Source: Paracoccaceae bacterium
Lineage (GTDB): Bacteria > Pseudomonadota > Alphaproteobacteria > Rhodobacterales > Rhodobacteraceae
NCBI GenBank assembly: GCA_007692585.1
Contig: REBU01000036.1
Coordinates: 1 to 64,000 of the forward strand
Length of the DNA: 64,000 bases
Reading direction: 5' to 3'
The notes beneath the pieces were generated by a model that saw only the letters and a list, made by a program, of their open reading frames with translations, was not told where the DNA came from and made no database searches. Positions within the stretch are counted from its first letter, which is position 1; each line of letters begins with the position of its first letter. Below are positions 46,215 to 55,073 of this stretch, one piece after another. The position numbers and the translations under genes were made by a program.

Positions 46215-48578
46215 TCAGCCCTGCGCGGCCTCCCAGGTCAGGCCCGGACGGTAGCGCCGCGTGGCCTGTCCGTTTTCCAGCGCGAAAAGATGCAGCCAGC
46301 CGTTGTCAAACAGCGCCCGCACTTGGGGATGGCGGTCCAGAACCCCGGTGATCGCGTCTTCGGGCGCCTCAACCATGACTGACAGGCGCAGCGGTTCATG
46401 GACAAGCCCTGCGCCGTCATGGAGCGCCTGCCATGGCAGACCGGGGCGCAGGATGCCGCCATTGCCCTGCACGACGCCGATCCCGCCCACGACATTATGG
46501 ATCAGCTTGTTGCCCCCGCCAAAGACCAGCGGCGCGACGGTCGATCCATAATATTGCAGGTTGATCCAGCTCGCCACGACCACAGGGGCTGTCAGGATCA
46601 GCTCCAGTGTCGCGAAATCCGCATCGGCCTTCCAGTCATAGCTGTGCAGAAAGACGCGGCCCTGCAAATCGGCCTTGGCGGTCACGCTGCGCGGCGCGGC
46701 GATGAAACCCGCGCAGCCTGCAAGCCCCCATTCGGGGCGCAGCTCGGCCCAGTTGCGCGCGCGCAAGCTCAGCTCATCGGCCCGCGCGCCCGGCAGCTTC
46801 AGCGCCCGTTCACCGCGAGCAATCTTGCCTGCAGCTTTCAGCCATGTTCTGGCCTGGGCGATATCGGCACTATGTGCGCCTGCCGGGGCATCGCGATAGA
46901 GCGTCACCTCATCGGTCACGGTATCATGCAGCGCGGCCAGAAACAGCGTGTCGTCAGGCAGGGTGATGCCGCGCTCGGGCAGGCCCGCCCGCGTTTCCGG
47001 GTCATTGAGCACTGTTGCCAGAACGCGGGCCGAGACTTCGCCCGTCTGCCCGCAGCACGCCCCGCAATGATAGGCGCTTTCATGGGGGTTGTTCGTGACC
47101 TGCGCCCCATGGCCGACCAGCAGCACCAGACGCGCATGACCCGCCGTCATGCTCATCGCGCGCAGCACAGCGGCCGCGGTGTCGGCTTTCTGCGCCGCAC
47201 TCAGCCCGCCTGCGACCTGCGGCATGGGTTCGGGAACCAGCCCCTTGGCCCCAAGCCCCAGCGTATCCTTGACGAGCTTCCAGCCATAGGCCGGTCCGGC
47301 CGCTTCGACGAAGGCGAAGGAAGACACAGCCGCCTGCCGGAACCGCCCCCAGGCGCGGGTCGCGCGCGCGGCGATACGGAAGCTCTGCTCCTCGGCCTCA
47401 TCGGCGTGGCTTGTGGTCGTGATCGCTGCATTCAGCAGCGCGGGCAGGTGCTTTTGCGCCATATCCGTGCCGCGCGCCTGATGAGCGAGCGGCAGACCGA
47501 AGAAGCCTGCGAAACCTAGCGTCTCGATTGTGGGGCTTTGCGCCTCAAAGGCGCGGCGGAAGACTTCGGAGCGCACATCGATGCAGAAAGCCGCTTGCAG
47601 GGCCGGGCGCGTGGGCGCGCTTTGCGTCCCTGCAAGCCGCGCGAAAAGGCGACGCTGATAGGCCCGCTCGGCGGCGTCCTGCGCGATGGCATCGAGCACC
47701 TGATCTGCTGTCGGCGCGACCGGTGCTGCATGGGCGTCAACTGTTTTGCGCCAAGCCTCCGCGACCTGCGGAAAGGCCTTCAGCAGCGCTTCGTCCCAGA
47801 TCAGCCGGATCGCCAGCAGATCGATCAGGGTCTGGTCGCTCTTGCCTTCCAGCTCGGCCTGCCACAACAACCAGCGGGCGTGCTGTGCCCAGCCGCCCAG
47901 ATCCATCAGCAGGCGGTGATAGACCGTCTTCGTAGCCTCGCGCGGCACTTCAAGCGCCTGCGTGGCGCGCAGCACCGCGCGCTTGGCGGTGTCCGGGGCT
48001 GCGGCCACATGCGCGCAAAACCCGGTCAGCCCGGCGATTTCCGGGGCCAGATCATGCGTCGCCCAGGCCCGCCACGCGGCAAGCGCGCCGAGGCCGGGGG
48101 CAGGGCTCCAGAAGGCCTGGCCCCGGTCGAAATGCCCTGCCGCCCACAGCCCGAAGCTGCGCGAGATGATGGCTGGCCAATCCCTGCCCGTGGCCTGTGC
48201 GACCAGATCGGCCACGGTCGGCAGGGCCTGCGGCGCAGGCGCGGGCCGGGACAGGGCCGGGGCGACCTGTGCGGGATCAGCGGGCTTGAGCGGATGGACG
48301 CAAGCCTGCCAGGCGGCAGCGATATCGGCATCGGTGATCTCACCTGCAGCGATCCGGGCGGTGAAATCCGCGCGCGCGCGGGTCATGGGCGCGCCAGCCA
48401 CGCGCGCAAGCCGTGCCGCTGTCTGCGCCAGATCCTGCGCGCTCTGGCCGAGATACGGATTGACCGCCACAGTCGCATCGAGCGGGAAGGCGGGCGGAAT
48501 GGCCCGCGCAGCGGCCTCGGCTGCGGCAAGCGCATCGGAAATGAAATCGGCGCTCAGTCTGTCGTGCTTCATGAACAT
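46215..48578 (-). CDS. dabA: DabA, inorganic-carbon transporter subunit (DUF2309)
   Basis: Carbonic-anhydrase-like subunit of the DAB system, thought to hydrate CO2 in the cytosol vectorially, driven by the cation gradient through DabB. The 787-residue protein has the zinc ligands expected from DabA: C332 and D334 (FCIDVRSEVF), H490 (LVGHGAQ) and C505 (YHCGACCG), with the same 15-residue His-Cys spacing. The start at 48578 is favoured since AAAGG is 9 bases before it, while it touches the upstream ATG 48587. Follows dabB by 22 bp. Confidence 0.94.
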   Translation of the reverse strand: MFMKHDRLSADFISDALAAAEAAARAIPPAFPLDATVAVNPYLGQSAQDLAQTAARLARVAGAPMTRARADFTARIAAGEITDADIAAAWQACVHPLKPADPAQVAPALSRPAPAPQALPTVADLVAQATGRDWPAIISRSFGLWAAGHFDRGQAFWSPAPGLGALAAWRAWATHDLAPEIAGLTGFCAHVAAAPDTAKRAVLRATQALEVPREATKTVYHRLLMDLGGWAQHARWLLWQAELEGKSDQTLIDLLAIRLIWDEALLKAFPQVAEAWRKTVDAHAAPVAPTADQVLDAIAQDAAERAYQRRLFARLAGTQSAPTRPALQAAFCIDVRSEVFRRAFEAQSPTIETLGFAGFFGLPLAHQARGTDMAQKHLPALLNAAITTTSHADEAEEQSFRIAARATRAWGRFRQAAVSSFAFVEAAGPAYGWKLVKDTLGLGAKGLVPEPMPQVAGGLSAAQKADTAAAVLRAMSMTAGHARLVLLVGHGAQVTNNPHESAYHCGACCGQTGEVSARVLATVLNDPETRAGLPERGITLPDDTLFLAALHDTVTDEVTLYRDAPAGAHSADIAQARTWLKAAGKIARGERALKLPGARADELSLRARNWAELRPEWGLAGCAGFIAAPRSVTAKADLQGRVFLHSYDWKADADFATLELILTAPVVVASWINLQYYGSTVAPLVFGGGNKLIHNVVGGIGVVQGNGGILRPGLPWQALHDGAGLVHEPLRLSVMVEAPEDAITGVLDRHPQVRALFDNGWLHLFALENGQATRRYRPGLTWEAAQG

Positions 48579-48600
48579 CTTGGTCATCCTTTGCAGGCCA

Positions 48601-50154
48601 TCAATGCTTCAGGGTCACGCGCAGCCCGCCGATGGCACGGTCGAGCAAGGCGTTCAGATAAAGGCCGTTGGCGATATGCACTCTGAGCCCGGCGGTTGCG
48701 GGATGATGCGCCCAGAGCGGGAACAGCGCCTGCGCCACGGCCACGCCGCCGAATGACAGGACAGCCAGCACGATCAGCGCCCATTCCAGCGGGCCTGCGA
48801 CCGGGGGGGCAGGCAGATGCGCGGCCCAGAGCGCCTCGGCCAATGTATGGAACGCGAAATAGGCCACGGCTGCCCCAAGCGACGCGGCAAGCGTGCGCAG
48901 CGTCAGCGCTTTGGGCGCGGCGTCAGCCAGACCCTGCGCCACCAGATAGGCGACACCGAAAATCAGGATCGCGCCCAAGGCCAGCGCCTGTGCGGATTTC
49001 GGCCCCAGCGTGGCCGCAAAGCCCAATGCGACCAGCGCATAAAGCGCCAGCGCCAGCGCGAAGGATTTGCCCACGGCGGACAGATCCGGTGCGGCAATCG
49101 GGCCAGGGCGGCGCACGGCCAGCACAGCCTGGATAGCGCCGCCTGAGGAAAGGAAGGCATGCGCCTTGTAGAGCGAATGCGCAACAATGTGCAAAAGTGC
49201 CAGCGCCCAGAGCCCAAGCCCGCATTGCAAGAGCATGAAACCCATCTGCGCCACCGTTGACCACGCGAGCGCGGTCTTGACCGCACTCTGGGTCAGCATC
49301 ACCACCGCCCCGAAAAGCGCGGTCAGCCCGCCCAGCATCACCAGCGCGGCCATCGCGCCCGCGCTGGCCTGGATCAGCCCGGAGGTGACGATCAACAGCA
49401 TGCCGCCGGCATTGATGATCCCCGCATGCAGCAACGCCGAGACAGGTGTGGGCGCTTCCATCACTTCGGTCAGCCATCCATGCAGCGGAAAGGCGGCGGT
49501 CTTGAAGACGGCGCTCAGCACCACAAGCGCCACAGCCGCATGTCCCATCGGGGTCAGACCCTCTGCCGCTGCAGCGTTGAGCACTGCGAGCGAGACACTG
49601 CCGTAGCTCTGCACCAGCAGCAGCGTGGCCAGAACCAGCGCCGCATCCCCGGCCCCCCAGACCAGCGAGAATTTGGCTGCGGCGCGACGCGCTTCGGGGC
49701 GGTCGGGGTAAAATAGCAGCAATTGCCGCATCACCAGCCCGATGGCGACGAAACACGCGATCAGCATCGGCAAACTTGCGGCCTGTACCAGCAAGAGAAC
49801 CGAGGCCAGCGCCGCCAGCATCCAGCCATGGAACGCGCCCTCGCGTGCCTCGCCGTCCAGATAACTGCGGGAATACCGCACAACCACCCAGCCGACGAAA
49901 GCGACCAGCACCGTCATCGTCGCGCTGACCGCATCGAGCCGGACCGCCAGAACATCCCCCATCAGCGCCATGTTGGCGGGGCCAGATATGAGCAACTGGA
50001 GCGCGCCCCCGAGCGCAAGCCCGAGCGCGCCGAGCGTTGCCGCTTCGGCCATCCGCGGCAACAGGCCCGGCCGTCGCCCTGTGTGTCGCGTGAACACCAG
50101 CGCCATGCTCAGAACCACAAGCGGGGATAGCAGCGAAAAGACTGGAAGCGTCAT
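48601..50154 (-). CDS. dabB: DabB, NuoL/MrpA-like membrane subunit
   Basis: Proton/cation-conducting membrane protein of 517 residues with about 13 hydrophobic helices, homologous to NuoL and MrpA. Proton-pathway motifs are visible: SRSYLDGE, HGWLTEVMEAPTPVSALLHAG and a Lys in the TALAWSTVAQMG and HSLYKAHAFLSSG helices. The NADH dehydrogenase operon is absent and DabA follows directly, so the DAB assignment is strong. ATG 50154 is preferred to 50160 because AGGAG has better spacing to it. It is divergent from a LysR gene. Confidence 0.94.
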   Translation of the reverse strand: MTLPVFSLLSPLVVLSMALVFTRHTGRRPGLLPRMAEAATLGALGLALGGALQLLISGPANMALMGDVLAVRLDAVSATMTVLVAFVGWVVVRYSRSYLDGEAREGAFHGWMLAALASVLLLVQAASLPMLIACFVAIGLVMRQLLLFYPDRPEARRAAAKFSLVWGAGDAALVLATLLLVQSYGSVSLAVLNAAAAEGLTPMGHAAVALVVLSAVFKTAAFPLHGWLTEVMEAPTPVSALLHAGIINAGGMLLIVTSGLIQASAGAMAALVMLGGLTALFGAVVMLTQSAVKTALAWSTVAQMGFMLLQCGLGLWALALLHIVAHSLYKAHAFLSSGGAIQAVLAVRRPGPIAAPDLSAVGKSFALALALYALVALGFAATLGPKSAQALALGAILIFGVAYLVAQGLADAAPKALTLRTLAASLGAAVAYFAFHTLAEALWAAHLPAPPVAGPLEWALIVLAVLSFGGVAVAQALFPLWAHHPATAGLRVHIANGLYLNALLDRAIGGLRVTLKH

Positions 50155-50197
50155 GGGCATCCTCTCCTCTGTGAATCGGTCTTGCGGAGATAGGATG

Positions 50198-50253
50198 GTT
50201 CGAACATAAATAATAATACATATTTTTCTTGTAAGCGTTCTGAAATATAGAAC
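50198..50253. promoter_or_regulatory. Twin GTTC/GAAC dyads in the dabB-lysR gap
   Basis: The 103-bp AT-rich gap has GTTCGAAC (50198-50205, perfect palindrome) and GTTCT-N7-AGAAC (50237-50253). The second fits the T-N11-A form of LysR binding sites (TTCT-N7-AGAA core) and ends 4 bp before the lysR start codon, fitting autorepression and control of dabBA. Binding is inferred. Confidence 0.6.
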
Positions 50254-50257
50254 ACTC

Positions 50258-51136
50258 ATGCAGCTTAATCTCCATCACCTCCGACTGTTCCGCGCGATAG
50301 CACGCGATGGCACGCTGACGGGTGCAGCGCGCAGCCTCAATATCTCGCAATCCGCGATTTCGACCCAGTTACGGGCGCTCGAAGCCGCATTGGGCCATGA
50401 CCTGTTCGAGCGGCGCGGGCGCGGTTTGCTGTTGACCGAGGCAGGGCGGATCGCGCTTGATCATGCCGAAGCGATTTTCCGCACGGCAGATGATCTCACG
50501 GCGACGCTTGCGCAGGTGGGGCGCGCGCGCCAGGTGCTGCGCGTCGGCGCGCTTTCGACCTTGTCGCGCAATTTCCTGATCGGATTTGTTGCGCCCTTGA
50601 TCGGGCGTGCGGATGTGGAACTGGTGTTGCGCTCGGGCGCGCAGCCTGACCTGATGCACGGGCTGGACTCGCTGGCGCTCGATATCGTGCTGACCAATCT
50701 TGCGCCCGCGCGCGATGCCGCCAGCCCCTATCTGGTGCAGGCTCTGTCCGAGCAGCCAGTCAGTGTCGTGGGCTTCCCGCGTGACGCGCCCGCGCGTCAA
50801 TCCGTGGCCGAGGTGCTGAGCACGGAGCCGCTGATTCTGCCGACCCCGGAATCGGGCCTGCGCGCGAGTTTTGACAACCTGACCGAACGGCTGGGCATCA
50901 CCCCGCTGATCGCTGCCGAGGCCGATGACATGGCCACCCTGCGCCTGCTTGCGCGCGCAGGGGCGGGGCTTGCGGTGTTGCCGCCCATCGTCGTGCGCGA
51001 TGAGTTGCAATCGGGATTTCTGGTCGAACGCGCCAAGCTCGACGGGCTGAGCGAGCGCTTTCTGGCCGTGACGCTGCGGCGTCGTTTTCCCAATCCTCTG
51101 GTCGCCGAAGTCCTGGCGCAAGCGGATCGGGGCTGA
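50258..51136 (+). CDS. LysR family regulator, probably of dabBA
   Basis: LysR protein of 292 residues: N-terminal winged helix (LHHLRLFRAIARDGTLTGAARSLNISQSAISTQLRALE pattern within residues 5-43) and a co-inducer domain similar to NhaR-type members. It is divergent from dabB with shared palindromic sites, so control of carbon uptake genes is likely. ATG 50258 has no good ribosome site and the operator lies nearly against it. The mmsA operon starts 108 bp downstream on the same strand, so a role there cannot be excluded. Confidence 0.9.
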   Translation: MQLNLHHLRLFRAIARDGTLTGAARSLNISQSAISTQLRALEAALGHDLFERRGRGLLLTEAGRIALDHAEAIFRTADDLTATLAQVGRARQVLRVGALSTLSRNFLIGFVAPLIGRADVELVLRSGAQPDLMHGLDSLALDIVLTNLAPARDAASPYLVQALSEQPVSVVGFPRDAPARQSVAEVLSTEPLILPTPESGLRASFDNLTERLGITPLIAAEADDMATLRLLARAGAGLAVLPPIVVRDELQSGFLVERAKLDGLSERFLAVTLRRRFPNPLVAEVLAQADRG

Positions 51137-51244
51137 AGGATCCGTCACGCGGGCGCGGCCTGAAATACCCCTGCAAGAATCGCCATTCACACTTCCGAAG
51201 CCTGCGTCTATCGTGCGGCGCAGCAAATACCGAGGAGGATGAGG

Positions 51245-52744
51245 ATGAAAGAGCTTTCGCATTGGATCGACGGCAAACATGTCGCAGGCACATCCGGGCG
51301 CTTTGCCGATGTGTTCAACCCGGCGACGGGCGAGGTGCAGGCACGCGTGCCGCTGGCGTCGAAAGCCGAGCTTGACGATGCCGTGGCGCGTGCCGCCGTG
51401 GCACAGCGCGCCTGGGGCGCGACCAACCCGCAAAAACGCGCGCGGGTGATGATGGCCGCTGTCGGTCTGATCAATCGCGATATGGACAAGCTGGCCGAGG
51501 CGCTGTCCTCAGAGCATGGCAAGACCTTCGTCGATGCCAAGGGCGATGTGCAGCGCGGCCTGGAAGTGATCGAATTCTGCATCGGCGCGCCGCATCTGTT
51601 GAAGGGCGAGTTCACCGACAGCGCAGGCCCGGGCATCGATATGTATTCCATGCGCCAGCCGCTGGGCGTGGTCGCAGGCATCACACCGTTCAACTTCCCG
51701 GCCATGATCCCGCTGTGGAAAATGGGCCCGGCGCTGGCTTGCGGCAATGCGATGATCCTCAAACCGTCCGAGCGCGACCCGTCCGTGCCCTTGATGCTGG
51801 CCGAGATCTTCAAGGAAGCCGGGCTCCCCGACGGGGTATTGCAGGTCGTCAATGGCGACAAGGAGTCGGTCGACGCGATCCTCGACAACCCGGTGATCCA
51901 GGCCGTGGGTTTCGTGGGCTCGACCCCCATTGCGCATTACATCTATCACCGCGCCGCCGAGACCGGGAAGCGCGCGCAATGCTTCGGCGGTGCCAAGAAC
52001 CACATGATCATCATGCCAGATGCCGATATGGATCAGGCCGCAGATGCGCTGATCGGCGCGGGCTATGGCGCGGCAGGCGAGCGCTGCATGGCGATCTCGG
52101 TCGCGGTCCCTGTGGGCGATGGCACGGCCGATGCGCTGCGCGAACGGCTGGTGCCGAAGATCGAAGCGCTTAAGGTCGGGCCATGGACCGCAGGCGATGA
52201 TGTCGATTACGGCCCCGTTGTCACGGCGGCCGCCAAGGAAAACATCCTGCGGCTGGTCGAAAGCGGGGTCGAGCAAGGTGCGGAACTGGTCGTCGACGGG
52301 CGCAACTTCAGCCTGCAGGGCTATGAGGACGGCTTTTTCGTCGGCCCGCATTTCTTCGATCATGTGACCACTGACATGGACATCTATCGCAAGGAAATCT
52401 TCGGCCCGGTCCTGTCGATGGTGCGCGCCAAGACCTATGACGAGGCGATCAGCATGGCGATGGACCACGAATACGGCAATGGCACCGCGATCTACACCCG
52501 CGATGGCGACACCGCGCGCGATTTCGCAAGCCGGATCAATATCGGGATGGTGGGCATCAATGTGCCGATCCCGGTGCCGCTGGCCTATCACACATTTGGC
52601 GGCTGGAAGAAATCGGGCTTTGGTGACTTGAACCAGCATGGGCCGGACGCCTTCCGCTTCTACACGCGCACCAAGACAGTGACGGCGCGCTGGCCCTCGG
52701 GGATCAAGGAAGGCGCTGCCTTCAACTTCAAGGCCATGGACTGA
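51245..52744 (+). CDS. mmsA: Methylmalonate-semialdehyde dehydrogenase (CoA-acylating)
   Basis: Converts methylmalonate semialdehyde to propionyl-CoA at the end of valine (and thymine) catabolism. The 499-residue aldehyde dehydrogenase has ITPFNFPAMIPLWK, the catalytic Cys281 in GAAGERCMAIS (typical of CoA-acylating MmsA/IolA) and GIKEGAAFNFKAMD at its end. GAGGAGG lies 6 bases before ATG 51245. It leads the valine operon and is followed by hairpins, so downstream genes may be transcribed at lower level. Confidence 0.96.
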   Translation: MKELSHWIDGKHVAGTSGRFADVFNPATGEVQARVPLASKAELDDAVARAAVAQRAWGATNPQKRARVMMAAVGLINRDMDKLAEALSSEHGKTFVDAKGDVQRGLEVIEFCIGAPHLLKGEFTDSAGPGIDMYSMRQPLGVVAGITPFNFPAMIPLWKMGPALACGNAMILKPSERDPSVPLMLAEIFKEAGLPDGVLQVVNGDKESVDAILDNPVIQAVGFVGSTPIAHYIYHRAAETGKRAQCFGGAKNHMIIMPDADMDQAADALIGAGYGAAGERCMAISVAVPVGDGTADALRERLVPKIEALKVGPWTAGDDVDYGPVVTAAAKENILRLVESGVEQGAELVVDGRNFSLQGYEDGFFVGPHFFDHVTTDMDIYRKEIFGPVLSMVRAKTYDEAISMAMDHEYGNGTAIYTRDGDTARDFASRINIGMVGINVPIPVPLAYHTFGGWKKSGFGDLNQHGPDAFRFYTRTKTVTARWPSGIKEGAAFNFKAMD

Positions 52745-52750
52745 GCGAAA

Positions 52751-52792
52751 AAAGGGGGCCTGTGCGGCCCCCTCTTGGCGCTGAAGCGCCAA
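52751..52792 (+). terminator. Tandem hairpins after mmsA
   Basis: GGGGGCC/GGCCCCC (52754-52760, 52766-52772, 5-nt loop), followed by TCTT, then TTGGCGCT/AGCGCCAA (52775-52782, 52785-52792). The first could be a weak intrinsic terminator; the pair may act as attenuator between mmsA and the acyl-CoA dehydrogenase gene. Confidence 0.55.
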
Positions 52793-52881
52793 TTCACCCC
52801 CGCAGGATATTTGGGCAAGGATGAAATATTGCTGAAAGATTCGCCGATTAGGGCAGGTGGGCGCAGGTCAGGGAGGGTGCG

Positions 52882-54027
52882 ATGGAGTTCAATCTGAGCG
52901 AGGAATCTCAGGCGATTTTCGACATGGCGCGCGATTTCGGACAGGAGCAGATCGCGCCCCATGCCCGCGATTGGGAAGCGCAGGGCACGATCCCGAAAGC
53001 GCTCTGGGCACAATTTGCCGAGTTGGGCTTCGGTGGGCTTTATGTGCGCGAAGACTCGGGCGGGGCAGGGCTGTCGCGGCTTGACGCGACGCTGATTTTT
53101 GAAGCGCTCTCGATGGCCTGCCCCTCGGTCGCGGCGTTTTTGTCGATCCACAATATGTGCGCGGCGATGATCGACAAATTCGGCTCCGATCAGATGCGCG
53201 CCGAGTTGCTGCCCAAGGTCGTGGGACTGGACTGTTTCATGTCCTATTGCCTGACCGAACCCGGCTCAGGCTCGGATGCGGCGGCGCTCAAGACACGGGC
53301 CGCGCGCGACAATGAAGGTTATGTGCTTGACGGGACCAAGGCGTTCATTTCGGGCGGGGGGTATTCGGACGGATATATCGTCATGGCCCGGACGGGCGAG
53401 GCCGGGCCCAAAGGTATTTCGGCGCTGGTCGTGATGGATGGCGCGCCGGGGCTGAGTTTCGGGGGGCTCGAAGACAAGATGGGCTGGCGTTCGCAGCCCA
53501 CGCGACAGGTGCAGTTCGATGCCTGCCGGGTCGGGGCAGAGGCGCTTCTGGGCGAGGAAGGTCAGGGGTTTCGCTACGCGATGGCGGGGCTTGACGGCGG
53601 GCGGCTGAATATCGCGGCCTGTTCGCTGGGCGGCGCACAGGCGGCACTTGACGCGACCCTGACCTATCTGGGCGAGCGCCGGGCCTTCGGGCAGACGCTC
53701 GACCAGTTTCAGGCGCTGCAATTCCGCCTTGCCGATATGGAGATCGAATTGCAGGCCGCCCGCATCCTGCTGCGCCAGGCAGCCTGGAAGCTTGATCACG
53801 GCGCGCCGGATGCCACCAAATACTGTGCCATGGCCAAGAAATTCGTGACCGAGGCGGGCAGCCGTGTCGCGGATCAATGCCTGCAACTGCATGGGGGCTA
53901 CGGCTATCTGGCCGATTACGGGATCGAGAAGCTGGTGCGAGATCTGCGCGTGCATCAGATCCTTGAGGGCACAAACGAGATCATGCGCCTGATCGTGGCG
54001 CGGCAGATGCTGGCGGCGCGCGGATGA
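52882..54027 (+). CDS. Acyl-CoA dehydrogenase, probable isobutyryl-CoA dehydrogenase
   Basis: FAD-dependent acyl-CoA dehydrogenase of 381 residues that fits the valine pathway step isobutyryl-CoA to methacrylyl-CoA. It shows CLTEPGSGSDAAALKT, the FAD-binding ISGGGYSDGYIVMART and LQLHGGYGYLADYGIEK, and the catalytic Glu near residue 368 in LEGTNEIMR. Its stop overlaps the next gene's ATG (ATGA). Substrate is inferred from the neighbours mmsA, hydrolase and mmsB. Confidence 0.93.
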   Translation: MEFNLSEESQAIFDMARDFGQEQIAPHARDWEAQGTIPKALWAQFAELGFGGLYVREDSGGAGLSRLDATLIFEALSMACPSVAAFLSIHNMCAAMIDKFGSDQMRAELLPKVVGLDCFMSYCLTEPGSGSDAAALKTRAARDNEGYVLDGTKAFISGGGYSDGYIVMARTGEAGPKGISALVVMDGAPGLSFGGLEDKMGWRSQPTRQVQFDACRVGAEALLGEEGQGFRYAMAGLDGGRLNIAACSLGGAQAALDATLTYLGERRAFGQTLDQFQALQFRLADMEIELQAARILLRQAAWKLDHGAPDATKYCAMAKKFVTEAGSRVADQCLQLHGGYGYLADYGIEKLVRDLRVHQILEGTNEIMRLIVARQMLAARG

Positions 54028-55073
54028 GCGATGTTGTGATCCGCCGCGAAGGCCATGCGGGCCGGATCACGCTGACCCGCCCCAAGGCGCTTAATGCGCT
54101 TAGCTATGAGATGTGTCTGGAAATTGACGCAGCCTTGCAGGCATGGGCGCAGGACCGCGCCGTGTTGTTGGTCGTAATCGATGCCGAGGGCGACAAGGCC
54201 TTTTGCGCCGGCGGCGATATTGCTGATATCTACGCCACAGGCCGCGCGGGCGATTACAGCTATGCCCGCCGCTTCTGGCGCGACGAATACCGCATGAATG
54301 CGCGTATCGCTGAATACCCCAAAGCCGTGGTCAGCTTCCTGCAAGGCTTCACCATGGGTGGCGGCGTCGGGCTTGGCTGCCATGCCAGCCACCGCGTGGT
54401 CGGGGACAGCAGCCAGATTGCCATGCCGGAATGTGGCATCGGGCTGGTGCCGGATGTGGGCGGCTCGCTTCTGCTTGCGCGCGCGCCCGGCCAGCTTGGC
54501 GCCTATCTGGGGCTGACTGGCGCGCGGATGGGGCCGGGGGATGCGATCCGCGCGGGCTTTGCCGATCTCTACAGGTCCGAGGCCGATTGGCCGCAGATCA
54601 AGGCCGCGCTGATTGAGACTGGCGATATCGCGGAGCTGACCGGCGCGCCGCCCCCGGAGGCGTCCTTGGCGGCAGAGGCTGCGCTGATCGATACGGCCTT
54701 CGGGCGGGACACGCTTGCGGCGGTCGTGGACGCGCTCGCGGCCTCGGACAGCGCTTTCGCGCAGCGCGCGCTGGCGGCAGTGTTGCGCAATTCGCCGCTT
54801 GCGATGGCTTGCGCGCTCGCCATGCTGCGCCGCTTGCAGGCCACTGACACGATCCGCACGGCGCTTGCTCTGGAATACCGCTTCACGCATCGCGCGCTGG
54901 GCGCATCTGATTTTCTGGAAGGCATCCGCGCGGCCATCATCGACCGGGACCGCAGCCCGGGCTGGCGCCATGCCCGCGTCGGTGATGTCACGCAGGCCGA
55001 GGTCGCAGCGATGCTGGCCGCGCTCGGTGCAGAAGAACTGAGCTTCGAGACGAGGGAGGAGCGCACGCAATGA
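54024..55073 (+). CDS. 3-hydroxyisobutyryl-CoA hydrolase (enoyl-CoA hydratase/isomerase fold)
   Basis: Crotonase-fold protein of 349 residues that should release 3-hydroxyisobutyrate from its CoA ester in valine catabolism. The HIBCH-type signature includes AFCAGGDIADIY, GFTMGGGVGLGCHASHRVV and MPECGIGLVPDVGGS, the Glu being the catalytic residue; the C-terminal extension beyond 260 residues is typical of HIBCH rather than plain enoyl-CoA hydratase. It overlaps both neighbours by ATGA. A separate enoyl-CoA hydratase for the preceding step is not in this operon. Confidence 0.93.
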   Translation: MSDVVIRREGHAGRITLTRPKALNALSYEMCLEIDAALQAWAQDRAVLLVVIDAEGDKAFCAGGDIADIYATGRAGDYSYARRFWRDEYRMNARIAEYPKAVVSFLQGFTMGGGVGLGCHASHRVVGDSSQIAMPECGIGLVPDVGGSLLLARAPGQLGAYLGLTGARMGPGDAIRAGFADLYRSEADWPQIKAALIETGDIAELTGAPPPEASLAAEAALIDTAFGRDTLAAVVDALAASDSAFAQRALAAVLRNSPLAMACALAMLRRLQATDTIRTALALEYRFTHRALGASDFLEGIRAAIIDRDRSPGWRHARVGDVTQAEVAAMLAALGAEELSFETREERTQ

